From contig JAIQGE010000025.1 of the NCBI GenBank assembly GCA_020072815.1, positions 1 through 50,748 on the forward strand: a stretch of 50,748 nucleotides of DNA, given 5' to 3'. The notes below the pieces were generated by a model. The model did no database searches and was not told the origin of the DNA. It saw nothing but the letters and a program-made list of their open reading frames with translations. Origin of the DNA: Terriglobia bacterium. GTDB lineage: Bacteria; Acidobacteriota; Terriglobia; Terriglobales; Acidobacteriaceae. Made by a program: the position numbers and the translations under genes. Shown here in pieces: positions 1-9,267 of the stretch. Position 1 is the first letter of the stretch, and each line of letters starts with the position of its first letter.

Positions 1-150
1 TCGCTCTGAGTTAAATATCGCCAGCCGCAGTCGGGATGGTGGGGAAAGTGGGAAACGCGTAAGCGTTTTCCAAGGCGGCCTTGCCGCCGTCTTTTCCACC
101 ATCCGCTTTCCCTTGGCCCTTGACAAACCAGACAGTCGCTCCCCCCGGTT

Positions 151-190
151 TCACCCAATCTCACCCAAGCTCACCCAATGTCACCCAAGA
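151..190. repeat. Four tandem 10-bp units of TCACCCAAnn
   Basis: Four units begin at 151, 161, 171 and 181, each TCACCCAA followed by two variable bases. The array is intergenic, in the 477 bases before the first recognisable gene, where I see no coding sequence. It is too short and lacks spacers of CRISPR length. It belongs to a wider pattern of short reiterated intergenic words in this window. Confidence 0.85.
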
Positions 191-216
191 ATCAGCTGAG
201 GGCCACAGCCTTTGCC

Positions 217-251
217 AAGTACCAAATACTAAGTACTAAGTACCAAGTACC
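217..251. repeat. Tandem AAGTACC/AAATACT word repeat
   Basis: Five consecutive 7-base words of the type AAGTACC, AAATACT, AAGTACT fill this stretch. The words alternate between two close variants instead of repeating exactly. No gene overlaps it. The rest of 252-477 shows nothing recognisable. Confidence 0.8.
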
Positions 252-477
252 TGTTTTTCCTGTTTTCAAAGATCTTTTTTGGCTGGATGCCAATCGCTAG
301 ATGTTAGCTCCCGTATATTAACTTTTTTTGTTCGCCTTCGCCATCACGAAGAAGGACATCGGCGCTCCCGTCTGTCAAGTGTCCTTTGGGACAAAATGGT
401 TCATCTCGGCGCCTAGCACATTTCCGAAGATAGAAGCACATGTGGCACAGCCGCCGGGCGAGCAACCGGGCGAAGCG

Positions 478-3318
478 TCATGCGAGTAAAGCACGATATT
501 CGAGATAACCCCGTGTTCCCAAACTCTGAACAACAGCACGGGCAATCTTCATCGCTTCATCGTCTCCTGACTTCAAAACCGTCTCCAGGATTTGCTTGAG
601 ATCGCTGACCCACAGCACAACATTCGCAAAATCTGAGTTCACGATAAACTGTGTGCTCTGAATAACCAGCTTTGGGAATTTCTCTGCTAATTTCGCAAGT
701 CGCTCCAACGTTCCGAGTTTTGGCTCAAACGCACCATGTGACAACTGAAGGCTCTTATAAAGATGCTCAAGCGCCCACTGGTCATCAAAATGATTGCTGT
801 TAAACCACCATCCGTATGCCGCGAGTTCGCGCTTATGCTGGGAATCATCCGGCAACGAAATACTTCTATCCCACAATCGTTTGAGTCTTTCTCCTTCGTC
901 ACCTGGAAGCTCTTTCGTCTCTTTTAGGGACTGCCCCAGGTACGTAACCATTCGTCCCAACAATTCGTCGCCGGCTCTCTTCAGAAAAGCGTCCAGAATA
1001 CCGTTTTCCTCCAGGTCAATACGACCTCGCCAATATAGCTGCATCAGGTGGTGCATTAGACCCTCGTCCGGGTTCTCCACCATATGTCCCGTTCCGACAA
1101 TTCTCGGCACACCGAGGTCATCCTGAACCGCAGACACGTACAGATCACGAAGCACATCGAAAGCAATGTCATAAGCGCGGTTCGCGACGAGGTAGGCTAT
1201 CCACGCAACGTCGCGCAAAGATCGTTTTTCAGAATCAGGAGGAAATATTCTCGCTTTGTTTGTTTCGACCCATTGCCGATCAATACTGATGAGGAACGGC
1301 AGGAATTCGCCGTAAATCAGTCGTATGTCCAAAGATGGTTGAGCTTCGGGATCAAGACCGGATGCCAGCAGCTTTTCGGCTTCGGGTACTTCTGCCAGCG
1401 AAAACTTTGGCTGCTTCAGATTGTCGCGGCACCACTCAATGTACTGAAGTGCTACTCGCATTGCACGGGCTTCTGCGCGATTGACTGAATGACTCCAGAT
1501 GTCTTTACTCTGCGAATCGGGGTCACTATATGCCAAGTCTTTAGACCCTTCTTTCGTTTGTACCAAAGCAGAAATCACGTTCCAGACTTGCTCACGCAGA
1601 GAGAACGGTATGGTTTTTTCCTTAAAGCCGTGCTCGATAAGGCTGACAATTGCCTGACGTGCCCAGCCCCAATCCGGGTCCTTTGTCCAATGATTGCCGC
1701 TACGACCAGGAATCTCAATTGGCTGTGAAATCACCCACAAGCACAGATCGAGCAGAGGTTCCCAATCGAAGTTGTTCTTGTTCCTTATCGCGCTTTCAAA
1801 GCCTTGTATCGCAGCGCGAACGTATGTGGGATCGGTTTCCTTCAAATCCTCAATTTGTTTGCTAAACTCCGCAGGGTTCTTCGCAACAATCCCAGTCAAG
1901 ACTGCCCCCAATCCCTCTTCTGACGGAGAAAACGGTAGTGTCTGATCGGAGCCAGGACGCCATGTCTTGAGATACTCGATCAGATTTGGCACCGGCAACG
2001 TTTCCAACTCTTCTGACGGTTTGGGACTCCTTGAGCTAAGCTGATAAGCCCCGCCACGGGTACGCCTGCGGTCTGGCGGGTCGCCAAACTTTTCGTGAAG
2101 CGAGTCGTATCGTTTACGCCAATCGGCGTCCAACAATTCCTTTATCGGTCCCAAGCGCTCAAGACGCCAGTAGTCAACTGCATCATCAGCTTCTGTCTGA
2201 GAGAACCCGCGCTCCATAAGCCGCTCACGGTTCAATCCCTCTTCTATCCATCGCAGTATTTGTTCACGTTGTGGCGCATCGAGAAGCCCCAAGGCTCTTG
2301 CCGATAGCGCGTCATATTCAAACCGCAGGCCAACATCCTCAAATGCATCCTTATCAACCAGATATTGGGCGACGGCAGGAATTCCAGCGAGTTCCAAGTG
2401 TCGCCTGAGAAGCTCCAGTTCGATCCGTTTGAACACCTTGAATCGCCTGGCAGCTAAGATTTTCTGCACACTCTTCAACTGTTCTGATCCTTGAGATGCA
2501 AACATGTCGGCATAATGAACAACCGCTGGAACGAGAAATCGTTTGGGGTAGTCTGCTGTTTCTCCCCCACTGAGACTAGGCCTCCAAATGTAGGAATAGT
2601 CCTCAACTACTTCAGTCCCTTTTGTGAATTTGTGCTCAAAGCTGAGTGCTCTTTCCAAAAGAACACTGAGCAGTTCTACAAGGGAAGCGCCGAGCAGTTC
2701 TAAAAGCTCTGAGCCATTTCGCTGGAGAATCCACTGGCATTCATACGAAGCAAGCCGCGTGCGCGCTTCATGCTGGTATTCAGGATCAAGCGCTTTTAGT
2801 TCTTCCGAAACTGGTCTGGGATCGGGTATTACCTCAAGCGCAGCTCGAAGGACAGTCAGGGACGATTCATGTTTGCCGCCGCCTGCGAGATGGACTGCAA
2901 GGTCTCCCACCAAATGCCCCTGCATGATGTATGGGGATCGGATCATTTTTACGATCTGGGGCGTCAGACTGTCTGAGATGTCTGGCGGCATAGCCAGCGC
3001 AGCATTGAGGAATGATTGGAAGATATAGGGATTATCTGAATCAGGTAAGGTCGCCATGATCTCAGCGACCAATGCAGGCTCATGCGCCGCCATTCTTGAT
3101 AAATACTTCAGCGGTTGCCACTGCTGAAATTCAATCGTGCCCCGCTCGGCGTCACGCTTAGGTACTGGAGGCGTTGAAAACCAACCCCTTTTTCGCAGAG
3201 GCTCGATCCAAGCTGGATTGTCGAGCCTCTCAAAAAAATACCGCTGCTGCTCAAAACGGACCATGCTGGCAACCGCTTTGTCAACGATTTCAGGAGTTGG
3301 TTTCTTCCAGGATGCCAT
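478..3318 (-). CDS. Large protein of unknown function (946 aa), second gene of a two-gene unit
   Basis: I do not recognise a catalytic domain. The protein is long, mostly charged and apparently alpha-helical, with no signal peptide and no membrane segment. No Walker A, nuclease or protease motif is visible. The N-terminus (residues about 20-60) has an aromatic-rich stretch, YFFERLDNPAWIEPL followed by RGWFSTPPVP. From memory, similar stretches occur in HEAT-like regions of large bacterial conflict proteins, but this was not searched. The rest could be a solenoid scaffold. Its start lies 29 bases inside the end of the 219-aa gene upstream, so the two are probably translationally coupled. The region is visibly richer in A+T than the flanking housekeeping genes, which suggests transfer. 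A defence or sensing role is a guess from this architecture. Confidence 0.8.
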   Translation of the reverse strand: MASWKKPTPEIVDKAVASMVRFEQQRYFFERLDNPAWIEPLRKRGWFSTPPVPKRDAERGTIEFQQWQPLKYLSRMAAHEPALVAEIMATLPDSDNPYIFQSFLNAALAMPPDISDSLTPQIVKMIRSPYIMQGHLVGDLAVHLAGGGKHESSLTVLRAALEVIPDPRPVSEELKALDPEYQHEARTRLASYECQWILQRNGSELLELLGASLVELLSVLLERALSFEHKFTKGTEVVEDYSYIWRPSLSGGETADYPKRFLVPAVVHYADMFASQGSEQLKSVQKILAARRFKVFKRIELELLRRHLELAGIPAVAQYLVDKDAFEDVGLRFEYDALSARALGLLDAPQREQILRWIEEGLNRERLMERGFSQTEADDAVDYWRLERLGPIKELLDADWRKRYDSLHEKFGDPPDRRRTRGGAYQLSSRSPKPSEELETLPVPNLIEYLKTWRPGSDQTLPFSPSEEGLGAVLTGIVAKNPAEFSKQIEDLKETDPTYVRAAIQGFESAIRNKNNFDWEPLLDLCLWVISQPIEIPGRSGNHWTKDPDWGWARQAIVSLIEHGFKEKTIPFSLREQVWNVISALVQTKEGSKDLAYSDPDSQSKDIWSHSVNRAEARAMRVALQYIEWCRDNLKQPKFSLAEVPEAEKLLASGLDPEAQPSLDIRLIYGEFLPFLISIDRQWVETNKARIFPPDSEKRSLRDVAWIAYLVANRAYDIAFDVLRDLYVSAVQDDLGVPRIVGTGHMVENPDEGLMHHLMQLYWRGRIDLEENGILDAFLKRAGDELLGRMVTYLGQSLKETKELPGDEGERLKRLWDRSISLPDDSQHKRELAAYGWWFNSNHFDDQWALEHLYKSLQLSHGAFEPKLGTLERLAKLAEKFPKLVIQSTQFIVNSDFANVVLWVSDLKQILETVLKSGDDEAMKIARAVVQSLGTRGYLEYRALLA

Positions 3319-3949
3319 CCAAGGTTCCTATCGACCCGAAGAACTCGCCGATGAATGCATCGAGATGAGCCTCCAGCGTTCTAAATTTGCTTTGCAACTC
3401 ATCCTCATCAACCGTTTTCAAACCAGTACCGGCATGAGTGTACGCGACAAACCACTTTACCAATTGCATCCACTGATTTATCAATGGGAAAAGAACCTCT
3501 TGCCGATCTTTGTTTTCTGGTGCAACCGCTTCTACCATCCTCCTCGCCCGAGTGCGGCTGTTTTCGGAGACCTGTCTCTGAAGCCCTACAATGGTCTGAA
3601 CTTGCCTGAATATCTGGTAGGGGATTGTTATCTCCGCAGTTGCTCGGTGCAAACTCCCATCCTCTTGACCGGCCAGAGCCGGGGCCAATTCAGCCCGGTC
3701 CAGCCCGTTCTTCGCCCACAGTTCTACAAGCGTCGTAAGGTCTCCAGGCATTTCCACGCGCTCTATTTTGGTGTCCGTAATAATGTCAGGGACGCGATTG
3801 CCAATATCTCTCGCGGCATGACAAATGAAATTGTGCCTTCCAGGAAATGCTGGATCATCAAGCAGGCGTATCGCTCCTCTGTACACTTCAGCGAGTTGCG
3901 GCGCTCTTTCGCTGAGCCATCCGGCAATACGTTCCTGATCGGGGCGCAT
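3290..3949 (-). CDS. Protein of unknown function (219 aa), first gene of a two-gene unit
   Basis: A soluble, largely helical protein without signal peptide or membrane segment. Residues about 30-55 (FPGRHNFICHAARDIGNRVP) look like a conserved helical core with paired His and Arg residues, but I cannot name the family with confidence. Its last 29 bases overlap the start of the 946-aa gene downstream, so the two form one transcription and translation unit. A perfect TATAAT lies on the minus strand at 3959-3964, nine bases before the ATG, so the transcript could be leaderless. No strong ribosome binding site precedes this start. Base composition matches the 946-aa partner and differs from rlmN next door. 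Confidence 0.75.
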   Translation of the reverse strand: MRPDQERIAGWLSERAPQLAEVYRGAIRLLDDPAFPGRHNFICHAARDIGNRVPDIITDTKIERVEMPGDLTTLVELWAKNGLDRAELAPALAGQEDGSLHRATAEITIPYQIFRQVQTIVGLQRQVSENSRTRARRMVEAVAPENKDRQEVLFPLINQWMQLVKWFVAYTHAGTGLKTVDEDELQSKFRTLEAHLDAFIGEFFGSIGTLDGILEETNS

Positions 3950-3958
3950 GACTTGGTC

Positions 3959-3964
3959 ATTATA
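3959..3964 (-). promoter_or_regulatory. TATAAT box nine bases before the 219-aa gene
   Basis: A consensus -10 hexamer sits only nine bases upstream of the ATG at 3949. A transcript starting at the usual distance would begin at or next to the start codon. No good -35 box is obvious. Promoter function is inferred. Confidence 0.4.
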
Positions 3965-4003
3965 AAATCGCGCAGCGGCATGGCATCACGAGATGCGTCG
4001 TTT

Positions 4004-4041
4004 CTTGCGATTTCGGTAATCCTGGCAATCTTGGCAATTTC
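4004..4041. repeat. TTGGCAATC-type word repeat (half copy of the 11.6-kb element)
   Basis: GCGATTTCGGTAATCC is followed by two CTTGGCAAT-like words. This resembles one arm of the larger inverted repeat at 11628-11868. It lies between the upstream end of the 478-3949 unit and the 3' end of rlmN. Confidence 0.6.
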
Positions 4042-5133
4042 TTACCCCACGGTCCTCTTCAACTGCCCGCACGCAGCGTAAATGTCCCGTCCCCGCGGCC
4101 GGCGGACGAACGCCGGGATCCCCGCTGCATTGAGCACTTGCTGGAAAGCCTTTACGCGGTCGTCAGCGGGAGTAGTGAAAGCAATGCCCGGCCCGGGATT
4201 GAGCGCAATAAGGTTCACCTTGCAGCGGATGCCGCGAACCAGTTCCACCACTTCCCTGGCATGTTCCGGATCGTCGTTCACGCCGCCCAGCAGGACGTAT
4301 TCGAAGGTGATGCGTTCCCGGTTGCGCAGAGGAAAGTCGCGGGCGGCCTGCATCAGCGCCTGCAGGTTCCATTTGCGGTTGATGGGCATGATGCGCTCAC
4401 GCACTTCGTCGTTGGACGCGTTAAGTGAGATGGCCAGCTTGGGACGCACGGCTTCGGCGCCGAAATCTCGTATGCGCGGCACAATGCCCGACGTCGAGAC
4501 AGTCATGCGTGATTCGGGAATGCCTACGCCTTCCACCAGCAGGCGAGCGGCTTTGATGAAGTTCGCATAGTTCAAGAAAGGTTCGCCCATGCCCATGAAA
4601 ACGATGTTCACGCGCTGGCGTTCCATGTCCACTTGGCGATCATTGAGCACGGCGATGACCTGTCCCACGATCTCACCGGCCGTGAGATTGCGTTTAACGC
4701 CCAGTTGCGCAGTCAGGCAGAACTGGCAGTTCACGGCGCAGCCCACCTGGCTGGAGACGCAGATTGTGGCGCGGTTCCAGTCGCTCTCGCCGGCTTCGGT
4801 GCCGTCGCCGGATTCGCCGCCGTCGCCCTCGGGCATCCAGACGGTTTCCACGGTCTCGCCGTCAGAGGTCGAGATCAGGTAGCGGATGGTGCCGTCGGAT
4901 GACTGGAAGCTCTTTTCGATGCGAAGCTGGCCGATGTCCAGGCCAGCTTTCAGCAGAGTTGACCGGAACTGCTTGGGCAAAGTGGTGACCGAATCGAGCG
5001 AACCCAGGCGTTGGGGATAGATGGCGTCAAAAAGCTGGCGGGCGCGATATTCAGGCTGGCCGTGCGCCAGCACAAGCTGGCTAAGCTCTTGAAAATCAAG
5101 ACCCAAGAGGCCGATTTGTGGTTCGTCTGCCAT
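4042..5133 (-). CDS. rlmN: Dual-specificity 23S rRNA/tRNA adenine-C2 methyltransferase RlmN
   Basis: Radical-SAM enzyme that methylates C2 of A2503 in 23S rRNA, and A37 of some tRNAs, in the cytoplasm. The radical-SAM cluster motif Cx3Cx2C is seen as CAVNCQFC (C132, C136, C139). The methyl-carrying cysteine expected near the C-terminus is C355 in DIYAACGQL, and C125 precedes the cluster. Length (363 aa) is normal for the family. A short acidic, Gly-rich insertion at about residues 101-119 (GDGGESGDGTEAGESD) precedes the cluster and looks lineage-specific. It is monocistronic, and the next gene is divergent. Confidence 0.97.
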   Translation of the reverse strand: MADEPQIGLLGLDFQELSQLVLAHGQPEYRARQLFDAIYPQRLGSLDSVTTLPKQFRSTLLKAGLDIGQLRIEKSFQSSDGTIRYLISTSDGETVETVWMPEGDGGESGDGTEAGESDWNRATICVSSQVGCAVNCQFCLTAQLGVKRNLTAGEIVGQVIAVLNDRQVDMERQRVNIVFMGMGEPFLNYANFIKAARLLVEGVGIPESRMTVSTSGIVPRIRDFGAEAVRPKLAISLNASNDEVRERIMPINRKWNLQALMQAARDFPLRNRERITFEYVLLGGVNDDPEHAREVVELVRGIRCKVNLIALNPGPGIAFTTPADDRVKAFQQVLNAAGIPAFVRRPRGRDIYAACGQLKRTVG

Positions 5134-5336
5134 ACCGGAGACTGCCTTATGGTCAATTTTACTAGGGGTTCCAGGAGTGATGCGAGGTTAGGCCGGCATC
5201 CACGCCTAACTATAAGAAAATAATACCCATATAAATGCCCCTGCGACCGTGGCTGGCGTGTGAGAATCATATAGATACCAACTTGAGCTCACCCAAGCGG
5301 CACCGGCCGAGCAAGGCAAGCAAGAGTCGAGGACAA

Positions 5337-5930
5337 ATGCTTCAAAAAGAAACCATGATGAGTCGGCTTGTCGTCCTTGCCCTTTGCGTTAGTTACGTGT
5401 GTCTCAGTGCCCAAGCACTGCGAAATAAAGACGAGGATTCTAATAGAGCTGACGTTCCAACCCTGACGGTTTGCCAGGCCCTTGCGCACGCGTCAGAGTA
5501 TGACGGGAAGATGGTGCGAATTCGTGATCGGGTGCTTGCAACGGACGAGGGCACGAGCTTCTTTGGACAAGAGTGCCCCGGAATCTTTACCAGTTCTGGC
5601 AAAGTCTGGCCCAGCGTTGTGGCTTGGACCATGCCCACTGAATCAGGTTTTATCTTCCACTCCGTCAATTTCCGCTTTGACTGGGAATCTGGCAAGAGAG
5701 TAGACAAAGAGTGGGAAAGGCTCAGGAAGCAGTTCCCCGACAGATGTATCGCTGTGACTTACACAGGAATGTTCGAAAGTTGGTCACCCGACAAAGCCAG
5801 GAAGACGTACACCAACGGCACCACGGTGGAGATTCCTGGTTTCGGACATCTGAATGGGGCGCCAGCTCAACTCATACTCCAGTCTGCGAACGATGTATCA
5901 GCGATCCCGAATTGCAAGAGGAAGAAATGA
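5337..5930 (+). CDS. Exported protein of unknown function
   Basis: About 197 aa with an N-terminal signal peptide (MMSRLVVLALCVSYVCLSAQ) and a soluble beta-rich body. The start at 5337 has GAGGA just upstream. The second Met pair at 5355 would put the signal peptide exactly at the N-terminus and is equally possible. The body has TVCQALAHASEYDGKMVRIR near its beginning and a few spaced Cys residues, and it ends with a basic tail. From memory this resembles small acidobacterial secreted proteins whose core begins with a cysteine and a 'YDGK.V.VRG' strand, possibly an OB-like fold. Function is unknown. Confidence 0.75.
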   Translation: MLQKETMMSRLVVLALCVSYVCLSAQALRNKDEDSNRADVPTLTVCQALAHASEYDGKMVRIRDRVLATDEGTSFFGQECPGIFTSSGKVWPSVVAWTMPTESGFIFHSVNFRFDWESGKRVDKEWERLRKQFPDRCIAVTYTGMFESWSPDKARKTYTNGTTVEIPGFGHLNGAPAQLILQSANDVSAIPNCKRKK

Positions 5931-5943
5931 TGAGGATTAACAG

Positions 5944-7281
5944 ATGCCGGATCGCGGGACCATTCTTGGTGGCCAAATGATGGAAGCTACCGCCCTAAAA
6001 CGCACACAGAGTGAAGCACGGGACATCCACCGGGAAGTCCTGCCCAATGGTTTGATTGTGCTTAGTGAAGAGATGCCGCACATTCGCTCCATCGCCATTG
6101 GCATCTGGATGAAGACCGGATCGCGCGACGAAGTTTCCGAGATGAACGGCATCTCGCACTTCATCGAGCACATGGTGTTCAAGGGCACCAAGAACCGCAC
6201 CGCGCGGGACATTGCCCGCCAGGTCGACTCCATCGGCGGCAACATGGACGCCTTCACCGGCAAGGAAACCATCTGCTTCAACATCAAAGTCCTGGACGAA
6301 CACGTTCCGGTGGCCATTGATATCCTGAGCGACCTGGTGCTGAACCCGGTGTTTGACGCCAAGGACATCACGCGGGAAAAAGGCGTGATCCTGGAAGAAA
6401 TCAAGATGGACGAGGACAACCCGGATTACCTTGTCCACGAAATCTTTACGCAGAATTTCTGGAAAGACCATCCGCTGGGCAAGCCGATTCTGGGGACCAA
6501 AGAGACCGTCCGCTCGTTTGAGCAGGACCGGCTGTTTGATTTCTACCGCCACCGCTTTGTGCCCAACAACATGATCATCTCGGCCGCCGGCAATTTGAAC
6601 CACGCACGCTTCATGGACCTGATCAAGCAGCGCTTTGCCGGGTTGAACACCGTGCCCAACGGCTTCCACCTGCCGGCGCCGGCCATTACGCCGCGGATCG
6701 TCACCCGCAACAAGAAATCCCTGGAGCAGGTGCAGCTTTGCATGGGCGTGCCGTCGCATCCCATCTCGCATGAGAAGCGCTACGTTTCTTATGTTCTGAA
6801 CACGCTGCTGGGCGGAGGCATGAGCTCGCGGCTGTTTCAGAAAGTTCGGGAAGAACAAGGCCTGGTGTATTCGATTTATAGCGACCTGAATCCTTATCGC
6901 GACACCGGCTGCATGGCCATCTACGCCGGCACGTCACTGGAATCAACCCGGCAGGTGGTGGATTCCGTGCTGGCGGAGTTTCGCGAACTGAAGTCAGAGC
7001 CGCTGTCCGCAGAAGAGCTGCGCCGCGCCAAAGACCAGCTCAAAGGCGGGCTGATGCTGAGTTTGGAATCGAGCACCGCCCGCATGTCCAACCTGGCGCG
7101 CCAGGAAATGTACTTTGACCGGTTCTTCAGCTTGGATGAAACCATCGCGCAGATTGAGATCGTCACCGCGGAAGAAATCCGGGAGATGGCGAACGAATTG
7201 TTCGAAGCCGACAAGCTGGCCATTACCGTGCTGGGCAATCTGGACGGGTTGAAGTTGTCGCGAGAGAGTTTGGAGTGGTGA
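5944..7281 (+). CDS. M16-family zinc metallopeptidase, cytoplasmic type
   Basis: Inverzincin-type peptidase related to the processing-peptidase beta / YmxG group. The zinc motif HxxEH is present as HFIEH at about residue 75, with the downstream glutamate expected in the EEIKMDEDNPDY region. The inactive C-terminal M16 half follows, with LLGGGMSSRLFQKVREEQGL and VYSIYSDL. There is no signal peptide, unlike the two M16 genes at 13.7-16.6 kb. Length (445 aa) is usual for a single-ring-half M16B protein. The start at 5944 has AGGA seven bases upstream; an alternative ATG at 5980 cannot be excluded. The substrate is not predictable. Confidence 0.92.
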   Translation: MPDRGTILGGQMMEATALKRTQSEARDIHREVLPNGLIVLSEEMPHIRSIAIGIWMKTGSRDEVSEMNGISHFIEHMVFKGTKNRTARDIARQVDSIGGNMDAFTGKETICFNIKVLDEHVPVAIDILSDLVLNPVFDAKDITREKGVILEEIKMDEDNPDYLVHEIFTQNFWKDHPLGKPILGTKETVRSFEQDRLFDFYRHRFVPNNMIISAAGNLNHARFMDLIKQRFAGLNTVPNGFHLPAPAITPRIVTRNKKSLEQVQLCMGVPSHPISHEKRYVSYVLNTLLGGGMSSRLFQKVREEQGLVYSIYSDLNPYRDTGCMAIYAGTSLESTRQVVDSVLAEFRELKSEPLSAEELRRAKDQLKGGLMLSLESSTARMSNLARQEMYFDRFFSLDETIAQIEIVTAEEIREMANELFEADKLAITVLGNLDGLKLSRESLEW

Positions 7282-7284
7282 GAA

Positions 7285-7436
7285 CGAGCAATTGGCAAAT
7301 AGCAATTGGCAGCTAGCAGAGATCTCGCGCGGCGGCGCTTACAGGAAACTCACCAGGCAACGTCGTTAGCGTCTTAAGCAGAAGCGCAACCCGCCAGTTG
7401 ACGCTGGCTTAATTGCCATTTGCTAATTGCTAATTG
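7285..7436. repeat. AATTGGCAAT/TAGCAATT word repeats flanking a convergent intergenic gap
   Basis: The gap between the convergent M16 and aroA genes starts with AGCAATTGGCAAATAGCAAT and ends with the complementary AATTGCCATTTGCTAATTGC. The two blocks could pair with each other across about 90 bases, giving a long stem at the convergent 3' ends. Related blocks occur at 8755-8790, 9268-9358 and 18924-18956. Confidence 0.75.
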
Positions 7437-8741
7437 CTATCTTTCCACCACGCCTTCCAACATCGTAAAAAATTCCGGAAACGAAATCCGTGCCGACTCG
7501 GCTCCGCGAATTTGACTATCCCCTTCGGCGCGCAGCGCAGCCACCGCAAACGCCATGGCAATGCGATGGTCGCCGCCCGAATCAATCTCGGCGCCGTGCA
7601 GCTTCTGGCTGCCGGGGACGCGCAGGCCGTCGTCGCGCTCTTCGCATTCGCCGCCCATGGCGCGAAGATTACGCGCCACCAAGGCGATGCGGTCAGACTC
7701 TTTCACCCGCAGTTCTTTGGCGTCGCGGATCTCAATGCCGTCGCGCGTGAAGGGCGCGATGGCCGCCAGCACCGGCAGTTCGTCAATCAGCGCCACGGAC
7801 ATGGCGCCTTCAATGGTGATTCCCTTCAGGGCGCCGTACTCAATCTTGACCGTGCCAACGAGTTCGCCGTGATGCTCTTCCAGGTTGATCACCGAGATGC
7901 GCGCACCCAGAAGCTTCAGCGCGTCCAGCAGCGAAGCCCGCGTGGGATTCAGCAGCAGGTGTTCGATGACCAGATTGGACCCGGGAAACAGCGCCGCCGC
8001 GCAGAAGAAGAAGGCGGCGGAAGATATATCGCCGGGGACCGCTGCTTCAATGGCGTGCAGTTTCTGGCCGCCGCGCAAGCTCACGCGGTTGCGGCTGCGC
8101 GCCAGTTCCACGCCAAAAGCGCGCAGGGCCTGTTCAGAATGGTCACGCGTGCGGTAGGGCTCGTCCACCGCGGTTTCGCCTTCGGCCAAGAGTCCGGCAA
8201 ACAACACCGCCGACTTCACCTGCGCGCTGGCTACCGGCGTTTGGTATTCAATAGCGTGCAGCTTGCCGCCGTGCGTTTTGCTACCAAGAATGTCCAGCGG
8301 CGGTCGGTCGCCAGGTGCAGCAGTGATTTGCGCTCCCATCTGGCGCAGGGGAACCATCACGCGCGCCATGGGACGCCGCGAGAGAGATTCGTCGCCATGG
8401 AGACGGCAGTCAAAATCGTGTCCCGCGAGGATTCCCGCCATCATGCGCATGGTGGAGCCGGAGTTGCCGCAGTCCAGACTTTCCGCCGGCTTCTGCAGGC
8501 GCTCGCGGCCTTCGATTTCAACTTTGGCCTGGTCCACGCGGACCGTGCATCCCAACTGGCGCACGCAACCCAGCGTGCTGGCGCAATCTGCGCCGGTGGA
8601 AAAGTTTTCCAACCGCGTGGTTCCCTGGGCGATGGACGCCAGCATGGCATAACGATGGGAAATGGACTTGTCACCCGGCATGCGGATGGAGCCGAGAATG
8701 TTTTTAGCGGGACGAATGATCAATCGCGTTGCTCCGTGCAT
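7437..8741 (-). CDS. aroA: 3-phosphoshikimate 1-carboxyvinyltransferase (EPSP synthase)
   Basis: Joins shikimate-3-phosphate and phosphoenolpyruvate to make EPSP, the sixth step of the shikimate pathway to chorismate. Near the N-terminus the substrate-binding signature MPGDKSISHRYAMLASIA is followed by GNSGSTMRMMAGILAG, which is the PEP-site loop. The C-terminal half carries the conserved KESDRI and DHRIAMAFAVAAL motifs. Length (434 aa) is standard. LAG at the PEP loop places it nearer the class II-like sequence variants than classical LxG-T class I enzymes, but this was judged by eye. It is convergent with the M16 gene at 5944. Confidence 0.96.
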   Translation of the reverse strand: MHGATRLIIRPAKNILGSIRMPGDKSISHRYAMLASIAQGTTRLENFSTGADCASTLGCVRQLGCTVRVDQAKVEIEGRERLQKPAESLDCGNSGSTMRMMAGILAGHDFDCRLHGDESLSRRPMARVMVPLRQMGAQITAAPGDRPPLDILGSKTHGGKLHAIEYQTPVASAQVKSAVLFAGLLAEGETAVDEPYRTRDHSEQALRAFGVELARSRNRVSLRGGQKLHAIEAAVPGDISSAAFFFCAAALFPGSNLVIEHLLLNPTRASLLDALKLLGARISVINLEEHHGELVGTVKIEYGALKGITIEGAMSVALIDELPVLAAIAPFTRDGIEIRDAKELRVKESDRIALVARNLRAMGGECEERDDGLRVPGSQKLHGAEIDSGGDHRIAMAFAVAALRAEGDSQIRGAESARISFPEFFTMLEGVVER

Positions 8742-8754
8742 TTAGTTTGCGGGA

Positions 8755-8790
8755 GCAATCGGCAAATGGCAAATGGCGATCAAGCGATGA
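8755..8790. repeat. Short GCAAATGGC word repeat upstream of aroA
   Basis: Three near-identical words (AATCGGCAAATGGCAAATGG) lie just upstream of the aroA start. They belong to the same family as the blocks at 7285 and 9268. The remaining bases up to 8888 hold no recognised gene. Confidence 0.6.
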
Positions 8791-8888
8791 TCACACTTCG
8801 GAGCAAACTAGGGGCACAATCGGCGCATGCCTTCGCACAACAGGCATATTGCAGACGGAGATTCTTTGTTCGCCGAGCGACACCGCCC

Positions 8889-9203
8889 TTACTGATTTGC
8901 CGTCTTCTGCATCTGGGTTTGCGGCGCGGTGAGCATCAGCGGCTCTTCCGGCATCACGATCCAAGCTACGCCGTAGGCAAGGCCGCCAATGCCGCACAGG
9001 ATGCAGATCAACCACACGATGCGGATCAAAGACACATCCAGGTCAAAGTATTCGGCGAAACCTTTGCAGACGCCGGCGATCTTCCGCCCTTCGCGCGGAC
9101 GCACCAGCCGCTTGCGGGCCACCACGCCTCCGGCACGCTTGCCGCAGTAGGCGCACAGCACCGCGTCATCTTGAATCACTTTGCCGCAGTAGTTGCAATA
9201 CAT
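8889..9203 (-). CDS. Zinc-ribbon PspC-domain membrane protein
   Basis: A 104-aa protein. It starts with a double-CxxC zinc ribbon (MYCNYCGK...CAYCGKRAG, residues 2-25). A PspC domain follows: LVRPREGRKIAGVCKGFAEYF, then a hydrophobic stretch LIRIVWLICILCGIGGLAYG and the typical VAWIVMPEEP ending. PspC proteins act in phage-shock or envelope-stress signalling at the inner membrane in proteobacteria; here the role is inferred. The start is fixed by the very good ribosome binding site AAAGGAGAT six bases before the ATG at 9203. The open frame continues upstream but would then read through repeat DNA. Confidence 0.9.
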   Translation of the reverse strand: MYCNYCGKVIQDDAVLCAYCGKRAGGVVARKRLVRPREGRKIAGVCKGFAEYFDLDVSLIRIVWLICILCGIGGLAYGVAWIVMPEEPLMLTAPQTQMQKTANQ

Positions 9204-9267
9204 TTCATCTCCTTTGCAAGAGCTCGGAACATAACCATTAGCACACTTTCCGCCGCGCTTCTCGCGA

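Noticed and set aside
151-190. A CRISPR-like array
   Set aside because: Repeats are eight bases with two-base gaps; there are no spacers of suitable length and no cas genes.
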